DNA of 64,000 bases from Agarivorans gilvus (lineage in GTDB: Bacteria; Pseudomonadota; Gammaproteobacteria; Enterobacterales; Celerinatantimonadaceae). Positions 16,267 to 24,086 of this stretch are shown here, piece after piece. Where the stretch lies: positions 816,001-880,000 of the forward strand of contig NZ_CP013021.1 in NCBI RefSeq assembly GCF_001420915.1. The letters run 5' to 3'. A program made the position numbers and the translations under genes. A model generated the notes under the pieces. The model was not told where the DNA came from. It ran no database searches and saw only the letters and a program-made list of their open reading frames with translations. The first letter of the stretch is position 1. Every line of letters starts with the position of its first letter.

Positions 16267-16887
16267 CTAGCACCACACCAAGCTATTGACTCCCAGCTCA
16301 TTGTCTGAAATATCAGCTTGTAAATGCCCACGAGATATCCAAGTTAATGCAGATGCAAAAACATCTCCTGGCGCACAATCAGACTCATCAACCAAATCTC
16401 GAACGGTTATTCGACCTAACGACTTCACTGCATCTAAAACCCAAAAATGAAGTGGAGTTAGTGAATAGTTTCCTGCGTAGCGGTGAAGTAATTTGAGATT
16501 GTTTAAAATGGGGTTTAAGCAGATCTGTTTTTCAGTCACAACAATCAATGGAATGCTTTGGGACAGAGCAGCCTCTCTTCGTAATGCAAACTTAACTCTA
16601 AATTCTGGTTTTCTAACTTTTGAAGAAGGTTTGATCTCAAAAAAGCGTTTACCAAACTCTTTGTCTTCAACAAGAAAATCAGGATAAAAAGTTTGAGTAC
16701 GACCATTTAACTGATAATCAACACCACAGGGTTGAGCAATAAATGAGGTTATGCTTGGTGAATATTCAAAATGGAAACAAGCGTCATACTCAAGCGATGA
16801 CTCAACTTTAACCATTTTTCCCATCTTAGGGCTGGCAAACTTAAAAATACTTTTGTGGGTAGAAGGGCCAATAACTCTAGACTTCAT
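16267..16887 (-). CDS. tnsA: TnsA endonuclease, 5' strand cleavage
   Basis: TnsA cuts the non-transferred strands so that transposition is by cut-and-paste. The restriction-enzyme-like core is visible: SLEYD (Glu33), FYPDFLV (Asp70) and FFEIKPSSK (Glu84 and Lys86), followed by a C-terminal winged-helix-like region that binds TnsC. From ATG 16887 it has 206 residues; GTG 16896 is in frame and possible. The gene starts about 110 bp from the transposon end, so its promoter must overlap the TnsB-binding repeats, which would couple expression to end occupancy. It is separate from tnsB, as in other I-F3 elements. Confidence 0.95.
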   Translation of the reverse strand: MKSRVIGPSTHKSIFKFASPKMGKMVKVESSLEYDACFHFEYSPSITSFIAQPCGVDYQLNGRTQTFYPDFLVEDKEFGKRFFEIKPSSKVRKPEFRVKFALRREAALSQSIPLIVVTEKQICLNPILNNLKLLHRYAGNYSLTPLHFWVLDAVKSLGRITVRDLVDESDCAPGDVFASALTWISRGHLQADISDNELGVNSLVWC

Positions 16888-16901
16888 AACCAGCACTCAT
16901 A

Positions 16902-16998
16902 TATTGTAAATTTACAACTTAAGGATAGGCTATGTCATGTTATGTTGCAATTTATGCCAACTTCTTGCAATTTATGTCAACTTCAATTGCAAACAACA
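16902..16998. repeat. tnsA-proximal transposon end with TnsB-type binding repeats
   Basis: Two adjacent 20-bp copies, TTGCAATTTATGCCAACTTC (16945-16964) and TTGCAATTTATGTCAACTTC (16965-16984), differ at one base. A diverged copy (TTGTAAATTTACAACTT) lies at 16903-16919 and a terminal partial copy at 16985-16998. Read from the outside the end begins TGTTGTTTGCAATTG. TGT termini are standard for Tn7-like elements. The adjacent CGAAG (16999-17003) would be the 5-bp target duplication if it recurs at the other end. Confidence 0.85.
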
Positions 16999-17009
16999 CG
17001 AAGAAAATT

Positions 17010-17123
17010 GGGTGGCAGCCCTACCAGCCACATCCCGGCACTCGAGTCGTCTGCTGCGGTTGCTCCCTTCCGGGCCTGGCCGAGTTCACAGAGTATCAAT
17101 GCGGGAGGACCAATAGGGCCACC
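17010..17123 (-). ncRNA. ffs: 4.5S signal recognition particle RNA
   Basis: The 114-base minus-strand RNA has the same length as E. coli 4.5S RNA. Its 5' and 3' ends (GGTGGCCC and GGGCTGCCACC) pair in the terminal stem. The domain IV core CCAGGCCCGGAAGGGAGCA contains the GGAA tetraloop and the conserved AGCA internal loop bound by the Ffh M domain. It delivers nascent membrane proteins to FtsY with Ffh. The CAST begins 11 bp beyond the RNA 3' end, so the natural downstream trailer or terminator has been replaced; the RNA itself is intact. This gene is a known I-F3b attachment site. Confidence 0.95.
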
Positions 17124-17129
17124 ATAGAA

Positions 17130-17972
17130 GTGCTTCCTTGGAAGCGAGGCTATTCTCGCTTAAGCACTGCAATTTTGCAAACGCTAATAGCGCTTTTTAA
17201 AGCCTACCGCAGTTTGTTTGCTCAAGTTTTAATCCTCTGCCAACTATTTGTCTTCAGCCCTGCCCTATCAGAACCCTTTAACCACCAATTGTGGAATGAT
17301 TTATTAACCAAACACGTTCACTGGGTGGTGCCAAAACAGGAGAGTCGAGTAGATTACGCCAACTTTAACCGACCGGCCTTACAGCGCTATCTCAACACTA
17401 TTGCCTCGGTTTCCCAGCAGCAGTTTTACGCATGGACAAAGGACCAACAGTTGGCTTTTTTAATCAACGCTTATAATGCCTACACCATCGCTTACGTTCT
17501 TAGTGCCTACCCCAAGCTTGATTCAATTAAAGATCTAGGCAGTTGGTTTCGCTCACCTTGGCAGAAACAGCGATTTATGTTGTTTGGTGAAAAGGTCAGC
17601 TTAGACCACATTGAACATGATTTGATTAGGCCGCACTACAATAATCCACACATCCATGTTGCACTGGTATGCGCGGCGCTTAGCTGTCCTCCCCTGCAAA
17701 GCTATGCGTTTAGTGGTGACCACCTTAAAGAACAATTGGATTTAGCGTTTAGAGAGTTTTTACGCAGTGACAAAAACCGCTACCAAGCTGAACGGCAAGA
17801 GCTCTACCTATCATCTATTTTTAAATGGTATAACGAAGACTTTGGTAATGACCTCAACAACTACCTCAGTAACTATGCAGCCGATTTCAAAGCTTCGCCT
17901 GAACAAATACGCAAGGCAAACATTCGTTACTTGAAATATGATTGGTCACTCAATGACTTAGCATTGCACTAG
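17130..17972 (+). CDS. DUF547 domain protein, probably exported
   Basis: The mature region shows the DUF547 pattern: QLAFLINAYNAYTIAYVL near residue 109, IHVALVCAALSCPPL near residue 173 and LSSIFKWYNEDF near residue 228. The function of this family is not established. A hydrophobic segment (AQVLILCQLFVFSPALS) before SEPFNHQLW looks like a signal peptide. No ATG exists between ffs and the conserved part, so the start must be GTG 17130, TTG 17175 or TTG 17214; none has a good ribosome binding site. GTG 17130 is used because it avoids ffs. The gene is divergent from ffs and ends at a strong bidirectional terminator. Confidence 0.8.
   Translation: MLPWKRGYSRLSTAILQTLIALFKAYRSLFAQVLILCQLFVFSPALSEPFNHQLWNDLLTKHVHWVVPKQESRVDYANFNRPALQRYLNTIASVSQQQFYAWTKDQQLAFLINAYNAYTIAYVLSAYPKLDSIKDLGSWFRSPWQKQRFMLFGEKVSLDHIEHDLIRPHYNNPHIHVALVCAALSCPPLQSYAFSGDHLKEQLDLAFREFLRSDKNRYQAERQELYLSSIFKWYNEDFGNDLNNYLSNYAADFKASPEQIRKANIRYLKYDWSLNDLALH
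17152..17180 (-). promoter_or_regulatory. Probable ffs promoter
   Basis: On the minus strand TTGCAA (17180-17175) and GAGAAT (17157-17152) are separated by 17 bp. A start near 17145 would leave a leader of about 22 bases, similar to the RNase P-processed leader of E. coli 4.5S RNA. Confidence 0.45.
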
Positions 17973-17977
17973 ATCAA

Positions 17978-18004
17978 AAAAGCCCGCATCAGCGGGCTTT
18001 TAAA
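17978..18004. terminator. Bidirectional rho-independent terminator
   Basis: AAAAAAGCCCGC-ATCA-GCGGGCTTTT lies between the convergent DUF547 gene and pfkA. Confidence 0.88.
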
Positions 18005-18017
18005 AGGATCTAATTGT

Positions 18018-18980
18018 TTAGAACAAACATCTAGATAACTCGTATAGATCTTCGTTAAATGGACGCTTCATATTTTCGATACATTCGATAATATCGTGAT
18101 GAACCATTCTATTGTTCTGAATACCAATGCAGCGACCACCATGACCTTCAACTAGTAGGTCAACCGCGTAAGCCCCCATGCGGCTAGCCATAACGCGGTC
18201 ACGTCCAGTTGGCGTACCACCACGTTGAATGTGACCAAGAATAGTCGCGCGGGTTTCACGGCCAGTAGCCATTTCAATTCCAGCAGCTAATTCATTTACA
18301 TTAGTGATGTGCTCGGTAATAGCAACGATGGCATGCTTTTTACCTTTTTTCTGTCCATCTTTCAGGCTATTAAGCAACTCTTCGCGGTCAAAGCCTTTCT
18401 CAGGAATAATCACGTACTCTGCACCGCCAGCAATACTCGCTTGCATAGCTAGGTCACCACAGTAACGGCCCATGATTTCAATCACAGAGATACGGTTGTG
18501 TGAAGACGAGGTATCACGGATACGGTCAATGGCATCAATCACTACGTTTAACGCTGTGTCAAAACCAATGGTGTAGTCAGTACCGGCAATATCGTTATCG
18601 ATGGTGCCAGGTAAACCGATACAAGGGAAGCCCATTTCAGTGAGCTTTTTCGCACCCATATATGAGCCATCACCACCCACTACCACTAAGGCTTCAATAC
18701 CATGTTTCTTCATGTTTTCCACAGCAACTTCGCGCGTAGCAAGCTCTTTAAATTCAGGAAAACGTGCCGAGCCAAGGAAAGTACCACCACGGTTGATCAC
18801 ATCTGACACACTAAAACGATCTAACTTTTTAATGTTATCGTTATGCAAGCCCATGTAACCATCGTACACACCGTATACTTCGATATCTTTAGACAATGCG
18901 CTACGAACTACGGCACGTACCGCCGCATTCATACCAGGAGCATCACCGCCACTCGTTAATACACCAATTTTCTTAACCAT
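18018..18980 (-). CDS. pfkA: ATP-dependent 6-phosphofructokinase
   Basis: Catalyses the committed glycolytic step, fructose 6-phosphate to fructose 1,6-bisphosphate. This 320-residue protein has all the bacterial PfkA landmarks: IGVLTSGGDAPGMNAAVR at the N-terminus (ATP site), VVGGDGSYMGA near residue 100, PGTIDNDI near residue 124 with the catalytic Asp, MGRYCGDLA near residue 169 and GHIQRGGTPTGRDR near residue 245. ATG 18980 is chosen over the adjacent ATG 18983 because of the spacing to GAGGGA. A 19-bp palindrome (AATAATTT-AAC-AAATTATT, 19018-19036) lies upstream and could be a regulator site. Confidence 0.97.
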   Translation of the reverse strand: MVKKIGVLTSGGDAPGMNAAVRAVVRSALSKDIEVYGVYDGYMGLHNDNIKKLDRFSVSDVINRGGTFLGSARFPEFKELATREVAVENMKKHGIEALVVVGGDGSYMGAKKLTEMGFPCIGLPGTIDNDIAGTDYTIGFDTALNVVIDAIDRIRDTSSSHNRISVIEIMGRYCGDLAMQASIAGGAEYVIIPEKGFDREELLNSLKDGQKKGKKHAIVAITEHITNVNELAAGIEMATGRETRATILGHIQRGGTPTGRDRVMASRMGAYAVDLLVEGHGGRCIGIQNNRMVHHDIIECIENMKRPFNEDLYELSRCLF

Positions 18981-18983
18981 CAT

Positions 18984-19441
18984 TCCCTCACAAAGCTGAA
19001 CTGACCAAAACTTACGTAATAATTTAACAAATTATTCCCACCTTCCCTATTGTGCTGAATACACTAACTGGCTAAAACAAGAAGGTAGAAACAACAATAA
19101 TCGTTTCTAATAGCTGTAGATTCCGCGCCTTGGCTATGACTACAAACTATTCTAGTGTGCGCGCATTTTGCCACGCTAAAGCTAAAACTTTTATGACCCT
19201 AATCAGATAACGCCCACATTTTGAAACAAAATTTCAGGCTTGTCCAAGTATAATAACAACGCTCGCTCAGGATTATAGAAGTAATCTGTGATTCTGCATA
19301 TTTTGTGTGTTTATACAGCAGCATACCGTTTTGTCTGCGGATAAAGCTTCACTTTTCATTCACAATTATGTAACATTAGCCTCTCAAACTTGAGCAGACC
19401 ATCGGGTCGGATGTTTGATTATCGTGTTTAAAGGGAATCTT
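18984..19441. other. Gene-free divergent region between pfkA and small ORF
   Basis: It contains the AT-rich palindrome at 19018-19036 and a TATAAT at about 19249 without a clear -35 partner. A GACC-ATCG-GGTC mini-hairpin lies near 19397. I see no ORF or repeat family. Confidence 0.5.
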
Positions 19442-19597
19442 ATGAAGTCTGATCTTCAATACGCTATCGAGCGCAATGTAGCGACGAACCGCAGAGCAGT
19501 AGAAAACTACCTGCTACTGCGCCAACAAGAGCAATACTTAGGCTCTGTCGAACTACAAAACCTCGTACTAAACAGCGAAAGTGCTAAGCAAAGTTAA
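19442..19597 (+). CDS. Small orphan protein, 51 aa
   Basis: From ATG 19442 (AAAGGGA eight bases upstream) the 51-residue product is hydrophilic and likely helical: LQYAIERNVATNRRAVENYL, then LLRQQEQYLGSVELQNLVL. I do not recognise it. It has a long upstream region, a good ribosome binding site and its own terminator, which together argue that it is a real gene. No signal peptide or membrane segment is seen. Confidence 0.6.
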   Translation: MKSDLQYAIERNVATNRRAVENYLLLRQQEQYLGSVELQNLVLNSESAKQS

Positions 19598-19623
19598 CTC
19601 TCACTTTTAAATAATAGAGCAAG

Positions 19624-19652
19624 TAAAAAGGGGCTAATTAGCCCCTTTTAAA
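19624..19652. terminator. Bidirectional rho-independent terminator
   Basis: AAAAGGGGCTAATTAGCCCC followed by TTTT lies between the small ORF and the convergent tubulin-like gene. Confidence 0.88.
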
Positions 19653-19655
19653 GTT

Positions 19656-21743
19656 TTACTTCGCCCCTTCGATAGGCTCTATAGAATGTAAAGCCGGAGA
19701 TAGGTGTATTACACCATCAACCTCATTGTCCAGCGACAAAATATTGGTTTTGCTAATGCGGTGACGATAAATCTCACGTAGATACTTAATCGCATTTTCA
19801 ACATTTTTGAAATCTAAGCGAATGTCATTAATCGATACAAATTTATCGGTTTCGGAAATTAGCTCACGGTATTTCTTCTCATACATCGGTTTAATCGCAT
19901 ACCAGTTGGTATCGAGAATCTTCGCTGGATTCTCAAACTCCCACAAGAACTCTTGTAGCTCTTCAGGTTTAAACTCATCTTGTGTAATAAAACGCAAAAT
20001 AGCTTGGTCGATCTCATCGCTGTAACGATACTCTTCTTTAGCAAAGCAACGTTTTATATACGCTACCACCAAGGTAAGAAAATCATCACTTAAACACGGG
20101 CTCTTTGCTACCAAGGTTGTTAAAGACAAGTTGGCTGACGCACCGATGACTAAGGCATAACGCTTAAGAGTGGTATTTGGGAACAGTTTATTGATATGAA
20201 CCTTTAACTTGTTCAAATCCATAAACGACAGCTTGTAATCCTTAGGCAAAGAGATAATGGAAATAACCGATGAACAATGCTTAAAGAAATGCAGGTTATT
20301 CAACTCTTCTGCGTTGTAGTGGCTGTCTTGGTATTTCTTCAATGATTGCTTATAGCGTTGCGATTCGATGGGTAAAATACTGATCCCTTCAATCGCTTGA
20401 GTATCTAAGTTGAAATGCGGTAAATCAATGGAGCGGAAAAATAGCTCATCAATATCTACATCATCATTAACCGATTTATTTACCACGCTTTCGGCATAAG
20501 CTACCGCTACTGGGCCAGCCATGCTCATAAATAAATCGTTAGCATCTAAGCGAACCGTTTCAGAAATGTCTATCCCCGCTCGACGGAAGTAGTTTTCATC
20601 GTAATCGGTGGTCACCGCCTGCGCGGTGAGAATATTAAAGATCTGTTGAGAAATATACTGGTTAGCATACTTCTCCATGGTATTCACATCGATATCTTTG
20701 CCCTTATCGCTTTCATCTTGCTCAACGTAACGCATAATATCATTTGATATCAGCATCATTGAGTTCCAAGGGCGGATCCGGCGCATAACATCTTCGGGCG
20801 TATCGTTATTCTCTCGCTCTACGTTATAGGAGAAATCCCACTCCTCTGATAAGTACTTACACAGCAAACGTCCGGCGTTAATATGTAGCGCTTCGGAGAC
20901 CTCAATGCTGCTGCCGGATATATTAGGCAAGATACAAATACCAGAGGTAAAGATGGGCTCAAAAACAAAAGAATCGCGTTTATCTGGCTGATTTGACGGC
21001 GAGACCTGATAATCAAAGGTTTTACTTAGGTATGAAAACTGCTGCGCTAAGCCAAATTCAGATGCCATGCCAGAGCCTGTTCCCCCACCCGCGCTAAAAA
21101 TATAAAAGTAAAGCCGAGATTGGTTAGCTTTAATACCACAAGAATCAACAAGGTAAGAATGAATATGCCGCCAATCTTCATTTCTAAAACTGCTAGTATC
21201 TTTATTCAGAATGATTTTTGCGAGGTATTGGCCAAGGATGGGTGCGTTACCGGCTCCGCCCGCATGCACTTCGGAAAGGTCCATCAGCTGCAGCTTTTTA
21301 TATTCTTCTAAAAACTTCTGCCGCCCAGCTTGCGAGGAATACTTAATTCGTCCTGCAATATCTTTGTCTAAGTCACCAACGAGTACAACTGGCTCAATCA
21401 AAAAGACTGGATTTTCACCACTATTAGTGTCTATGGGCAAATGATTTTTAATCCAGCGCATTGGCTTGAATTCGCGCTCTTGAGCTAACTGATCTTGGTA
21501 TTCAATTTCATTTAGGTAGTGAGTGCGGGAGTTGTAAACGAGGGTGGCAACATCAAGAGCGATATTTGAACCACAACGGCCCAAACCAATTAAGCAAACA
21601 GAGGGAAAGCTTTGTTCTAGTAAATCCTTTTCTTCTAACAAATTAGGGAAAATGTTTTGCCTAACTTTATCGAGATTATCGAGGATTTTATCCAAGCTAT
21701 TTTCGGTGTAATACAAATGTTCTATAGGAAGCGCATCCTTCAT
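19656..21743 (-). CDS. Tubulin/FtsZ-superfamily protein (Tubulin_2-like)
   Basis: A 695-residue protein with the nucleotide-binding signature of tubulin and FtsZ: SAGGGTGSG at 217-225 (G-box), and an N-terminal GLGRCGSN at 53-60 at the end of the first beta strand. A second glycine-rich patch, HAGGAGNAPILG, lies near 160-171. It is far longer than FtsZ and not the cell-division FtsZ; it best fits the large FtsZ-like or tubulin-like families of unknown function, possibly in membrane remodelling. It stands alone, flanked by terminators, with an ATG at 21743 preceded by AAGGATG. Whether it polymerises or binds GTP is inferred only from the motif. Confidence 0.72.
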   Translation of the reverse strand: MKDALPIEHLYYTENSLDKILDNLDKVRQNIFPNLLEEKDLLEQSFPSVCLIGLGRCGSNIALDVATLVYNSRTHYLNEIEYQDQLAQEREFKPMRWIKNHLPIDTNSGENPVFLIEPVVLVGDLDKDIAGRIKYSSQAGRQKFLEEYKKLQLMDLSEVHAGGAGNAPILGQYLAKIILNKDTSSFRNEDWRHIHSYLVDSCGIKANQSRLYFYIFSAGGGTGSGMASEFGLAQQFSYLSKTFDYQVSPSNQPDKRDSFVFEPIFTSGICILPNISGSSIEVSEALHINAGRLLCKYLSEEWDFSYNVERENNDTPEDVMRRIRPWNSMMLISNDIMRYVEQDESDKGKDIDVNTMEKYANQYISQQIFNILTAQAVTTDYDENYFRRAGIDISETVRLDANDLFMSMAGPVAVAYAESVVNKSVNDDVDIDELFFRSIDLPHFNLDTQAIEGISILPIESQRYKQSLKKYQDSHYNAEELNNLHFFKHCSSVISIISLPKDYKLSFMDLNKLKVHINKLFPNTTLKRYALVIGASANLSLTTLVAKSPCLSDDFLTLVVAYIKRCFAKEEYRYSDEIDQAILRFITQDEFKPEELQEFLWEFENPAKILDTNWYAIKPMYEKKYRELISETDKFVSINDIRLDFKNVENAIKYLREIYRHRISKTNILSLDNEVDGVIHLSPALHSIEPIEGAK

Positions 21744-21905
21744 AGTTCATCCTTGTGGCTAGTCTAGTTTTTCATTTTAATATTTATACTCACCATCGTT
21801 GTTCATTACCCGCCTAAAAGCAAGAAATTACCGAATTTTAGCAACTTAATTGTGATAACTATGTTTAAGCGATAAAAGGGAACATTAGCCTAATCTGCTC
21901 AAGGC

Positions 21906-21938
21906 AATAAAAATAAAAAAGGCGCCATAAAGGCGCCC
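21906..21938 (-). terminator. Rho-independent terminator of the sdh-suc operon
   Basis: On the minus strand GGCGCC-TTTAT-GGCGCC is followed by TTTTTTATTTTT, 20 bases after the sucD stop. Confidence 0.88.
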
Positions 21939-21956
21939 TAGTATTAGCAGAAAAAT

Positions 21957-22829
21957 TTACCAGCCGGTCACTTCTCGTAAGGCTTTACCAATATCCGCTA
22001 GGCTGCGAACGGTCTTCACGCCAGCATCTTCTAAGGCTGCAAATTTATCTGCCGCGGTACCTTTACCACCAGCGATAATCGCCCCAGCATGCCCCATACG
22101 CTTACCCGGAGGCGCAGTAACACCGGCAATGTAGGAAACAACAGGCTTAGTCACATTAGCCTTAATGTAGGCGGCCGCCTCTTCTTCGGCACTCCCACCA
22201 ATTTCACCAATCATCACAATGGCTTCGGTTTTAGGGTCATTTTGGAACATTTCCAAAATATCGATGAAGTTAGAACCAGGGATTGGGTCACCACCGATAC
22301 CAACACAGCTTGATTGACCAAAGCCTTCGTCGGTAGTTTGTTTCACTGCTTCATAGGTTAAGGTACCAGAGCGGGAAACAATCCCAACTTTACCGGCCTT
22401 ATGAATATGTCCTGGCATAATACCAATTTTACATTCGTCAGGCGTAATAACCCCTGGGCAGTTTGGACCGATCATGCGAGCGCCAGCTTCATCTAGCTTC
22501 ACTTTCACTTCTAACATATCTAATGTTGGAATACCTTCAGTGATAGTGATAATGATTTTAATACCAGCTGCAATGGCTTCTAAAATCGCATCTTTACAGA
22601 AAGGTGCAGGAACATAGATAACCGTTGCATCAGCACCCGTTGCTTCCACAGCATCACGAACCGTATTAAACACAGGCAAACCTAAATGAGTTTGACCGCC
22701 TTTACCCGGTGATACACCGCCCACCATTTGAGTACCGTAAGCAATAGCTTGTTCTGAATGGAAAGTACCTTGGCCACCAGTGAAACCTTGACAAATTACT
22801 TTGGTGTTTTTATCGATTAAAATACTCAT
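21957..22829 (-). CDS. sucD: Succinyl-CoA synthetase alpha subunit
   Basis: With SucC it converts succinyl-CoA to succinate with substrate-level phosphorylation in the TCA cycle. The 290-residue protein has the CoA-binding N-terminus (VICQGFTGGQGTFHSEQA), the IGPNCPGVI segment near residue 120 and the active-site histidine in GHAGAIIAGGKGTA near residue 245, which is phosphorylated. The start ATG overlaps the sucC stop (TAATG), implying coupled translation. It is the last gene of the operon before the terminator. Confidence 0.97.
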   Translation of the reverse strand: MSILIDKNTKVICQGFTGGQGTFHSEQAIAYGTQMVGGVSPGKGGQTHLGLPVFNTVRDAVEATGADATVIYVPAPFCKDAILEAIAAGIKIIITITEGIPTLDMLEVKVKLDEAGARMIGPNCPGVITPDECKIGIMPGHIHKAGKVGIVSRSGTLTYEAVKQTTDEGFGQSSCVGIGGDPIPGSNFIDILEMFQNDPKTEAIVMIGEIGGSAEEEAAAYIKANVTKPVVSYIAGVTAPPGKRMGHAGAIIAGGKGTAADKFAALEDAGVKTVRSLADIGKALREVTGW

Positions 22830-23995
22830 TATTTGGCCTCCGCAGCTTTAACGACTTGTACAGCAGCATCGGTTAAACTAGTGGCTGCAATAATGTTAAG
22901 GCCAGACTCAGCCAAGCGCTGGGTACCAAGGTCGGCGTTGTTACCTTCAAGGCGCACCACTACCGGCACACTTACACCCACTTCTTCTACCGCACCAATG
23001 ATGCCATCGGCAATCAGGTCACAACGAACAATCCCGCCGAAGATATTCACTAAGACAGCTTTTACTTTGTCATCAGACAAAATAATCTTAAAGGCTTCGG
23101 TTACCCGTTCTTTGGTTGCGCCGCCGCCAACATCTAGGAAGTTGGCTGGAGAGCCGCCGTACAATTGCACGATATCCATAGTGCCCATAGCAAGGCCTGC
23201 ACCGTTCACCATACAACCAATGCTGCCATCTAGTGCAACATAGTTTAGCTCCCATTGGGCCGCATGCGCTTCACGCTCATCTTCTTGAGAAGGATCGTGC
23301 ATTTCACGAAGTTTAGGCTGACGATACAAGGCATTGGAATCAATATTGATTTTGCCATCTAAGCATATCAAGTCACCGCCACCAGTTACCACCAGAGGGT
23401 TAATTTCTAGCAGCGCTAGGTCGTGGTCAGTAAACATATTAGCCAAACCGACAAAAATCTTAGTAAATTGGCGGATTTGATTACCTTCTAAGCCCAACTT
23501 AAAAGCTAGCTCACGAGCTTGATAAGGCTGAGGGCCGACGAGAGGGTCGATGGCCATTTGATGAATCAACTCTGGCGTTTCTTCGGCAACTTTTTCAATT
23601 TCCATGCCGCCTTCGGTTGAAGCCATAAATACCACTCTACGTGAAGCACGATCAACCACCGCGCCCAAGTAAAGTTCGTTAGCAATATCAGATGCTTCTT
23701 CAACCAAAATCTTCGATACCGGCTGACCATTAGCATCGGTCTGGTAAGTCACCAAGTTTTTACCTAACCATTGCTGGGCAAACGCTTTAACTTCTTCTTT
23801 ATCAGAGGTCACTTTCACGCCCCCTGCTTTACCACGCCCACCAGCGTGAACTTGAGTTTTAACTACCCAGGTAGAGCCAGCGATTTTACCCGCAGCTTCG
23901 GCTGCTTCTTGTGGGGTATCACAGGCGTACCCTTCTGGCACTGGCAAGCCGTAATCAGCAAACAGTTGCTTAGCCTGATATTCATGCAAATTCAT
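22829..23995 (-). CDS. sucC: Succinyl-CoA synthetase beta subunit
   Basis: A 388-residue ATP-grasp subunit that binds nucleotide and succinate. The start MNLHEYQAKQLFADYGLP, the VHAGGRGKAGGVK loop near residue 50, LEINPLVVT near residue 196 and the glycine-rich NIFGGIVRCD near residue 320 are all as in the E. coli protein, and the length is the same. It lies between sucB and sucD, as in enteric bacteria. Confidence 0.97.
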   Translation of the reverse strand: MNLHEYQAKQLFADYGLPVPEGYACDTPQEAAEAAGKIAGSTWVVKTQVHAGGRGKAGGVKVTSDKEEVKAFAQQWLGKNLVTYQTDANGQPVSKILVEEASDIANELYLGAVVDRASRRVVFMASTEGGMEIEKVAEETPELIHQMAIDPLVGPQPYQARELAFKLGLEGNQIRQFTKIFVGLANMFTDHDLALLEINPLVVTGGGDLICLDGKINIDSNALYRQPKLREMHDPSQEDEREAHAAQWELNYVALDGSIGCMVNGAGLAMGTMDIVQLYGGSPANFLDVGGGATKERVTEAFKIILSDDKVKAVLVNIFGGIVRCDLIADGIIGAVEEVGVSVPVVVRLEGNNADLGTQRLAESGLNIIAATSLTDAAVQVVKAAEAK

Positions 23996-24031
23996 GATGT
24001 TCTATCCATAGTGTTAGGGGATACATTTGAG

Positions 24032-24073
24032 GTGCTCAACACCTTTCCGAATAAGGGCCTGAAATCCAGGCCC
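24032..24073 (-). repeat. Pair of hairpins in the sucB-sucC intercistronic gap
   Basis: AGGTG-CTCAA-CACCT (24030-24044) and GGGCCTG-AAATC-CAGGCCC (24055-24073) can form adjacent stem-loops in the transcript. There is no U-tract, so they are more likely mRNA-stabilising or processing structures than terminators. Confidence 0.5.
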
Positions 24074-24086
24074 AAAACAAACTTGT

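Larger units (their letters stand above)
1..16998 (-). mobile_element. Tn7-like type I-F3 CRISPR-associated transposon (partial)
   Basis: The segment carries tnsA, tnsB, tnsC, tniQ and a type I-F Cascade gene set (cas8/cas5 fusion, cas7, cas6) with no cas1, cas2 or cas3, which is the hallmark of I-F3 CASTs. The tnsA-proximal end is at about 16998, where TnsB-type repeats stop and a terminal TGT (minus strand) abuts DNA next to ffs. The Xre regulator and ffs attachment match what is published for the I-F3b branch. The CRISPR array and the cas-proximal end should lie left of position 1. Cargo is 5085-12654. No tnsD or tnsE is seen; in this family guide-RNA-bound Cascade with TniQ selects the target. 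Confidence 0.93.

Noticed and set aside
1..16998. CRISPR array or atypical repeat-spacer unit inside the window
   Set aside because: I looked for type I-F repeats in the gaps near cas6, tniQ and xre and saw none. The array is expected left of position 1.
16932..17129. N-terminal extension of the DUF547 frame through ffs and the transposon end
   Set aside because: It translates antisense 4.5S RNA and TnsB repeats and has no resemblance to a protein; the real start must lie after ffs.
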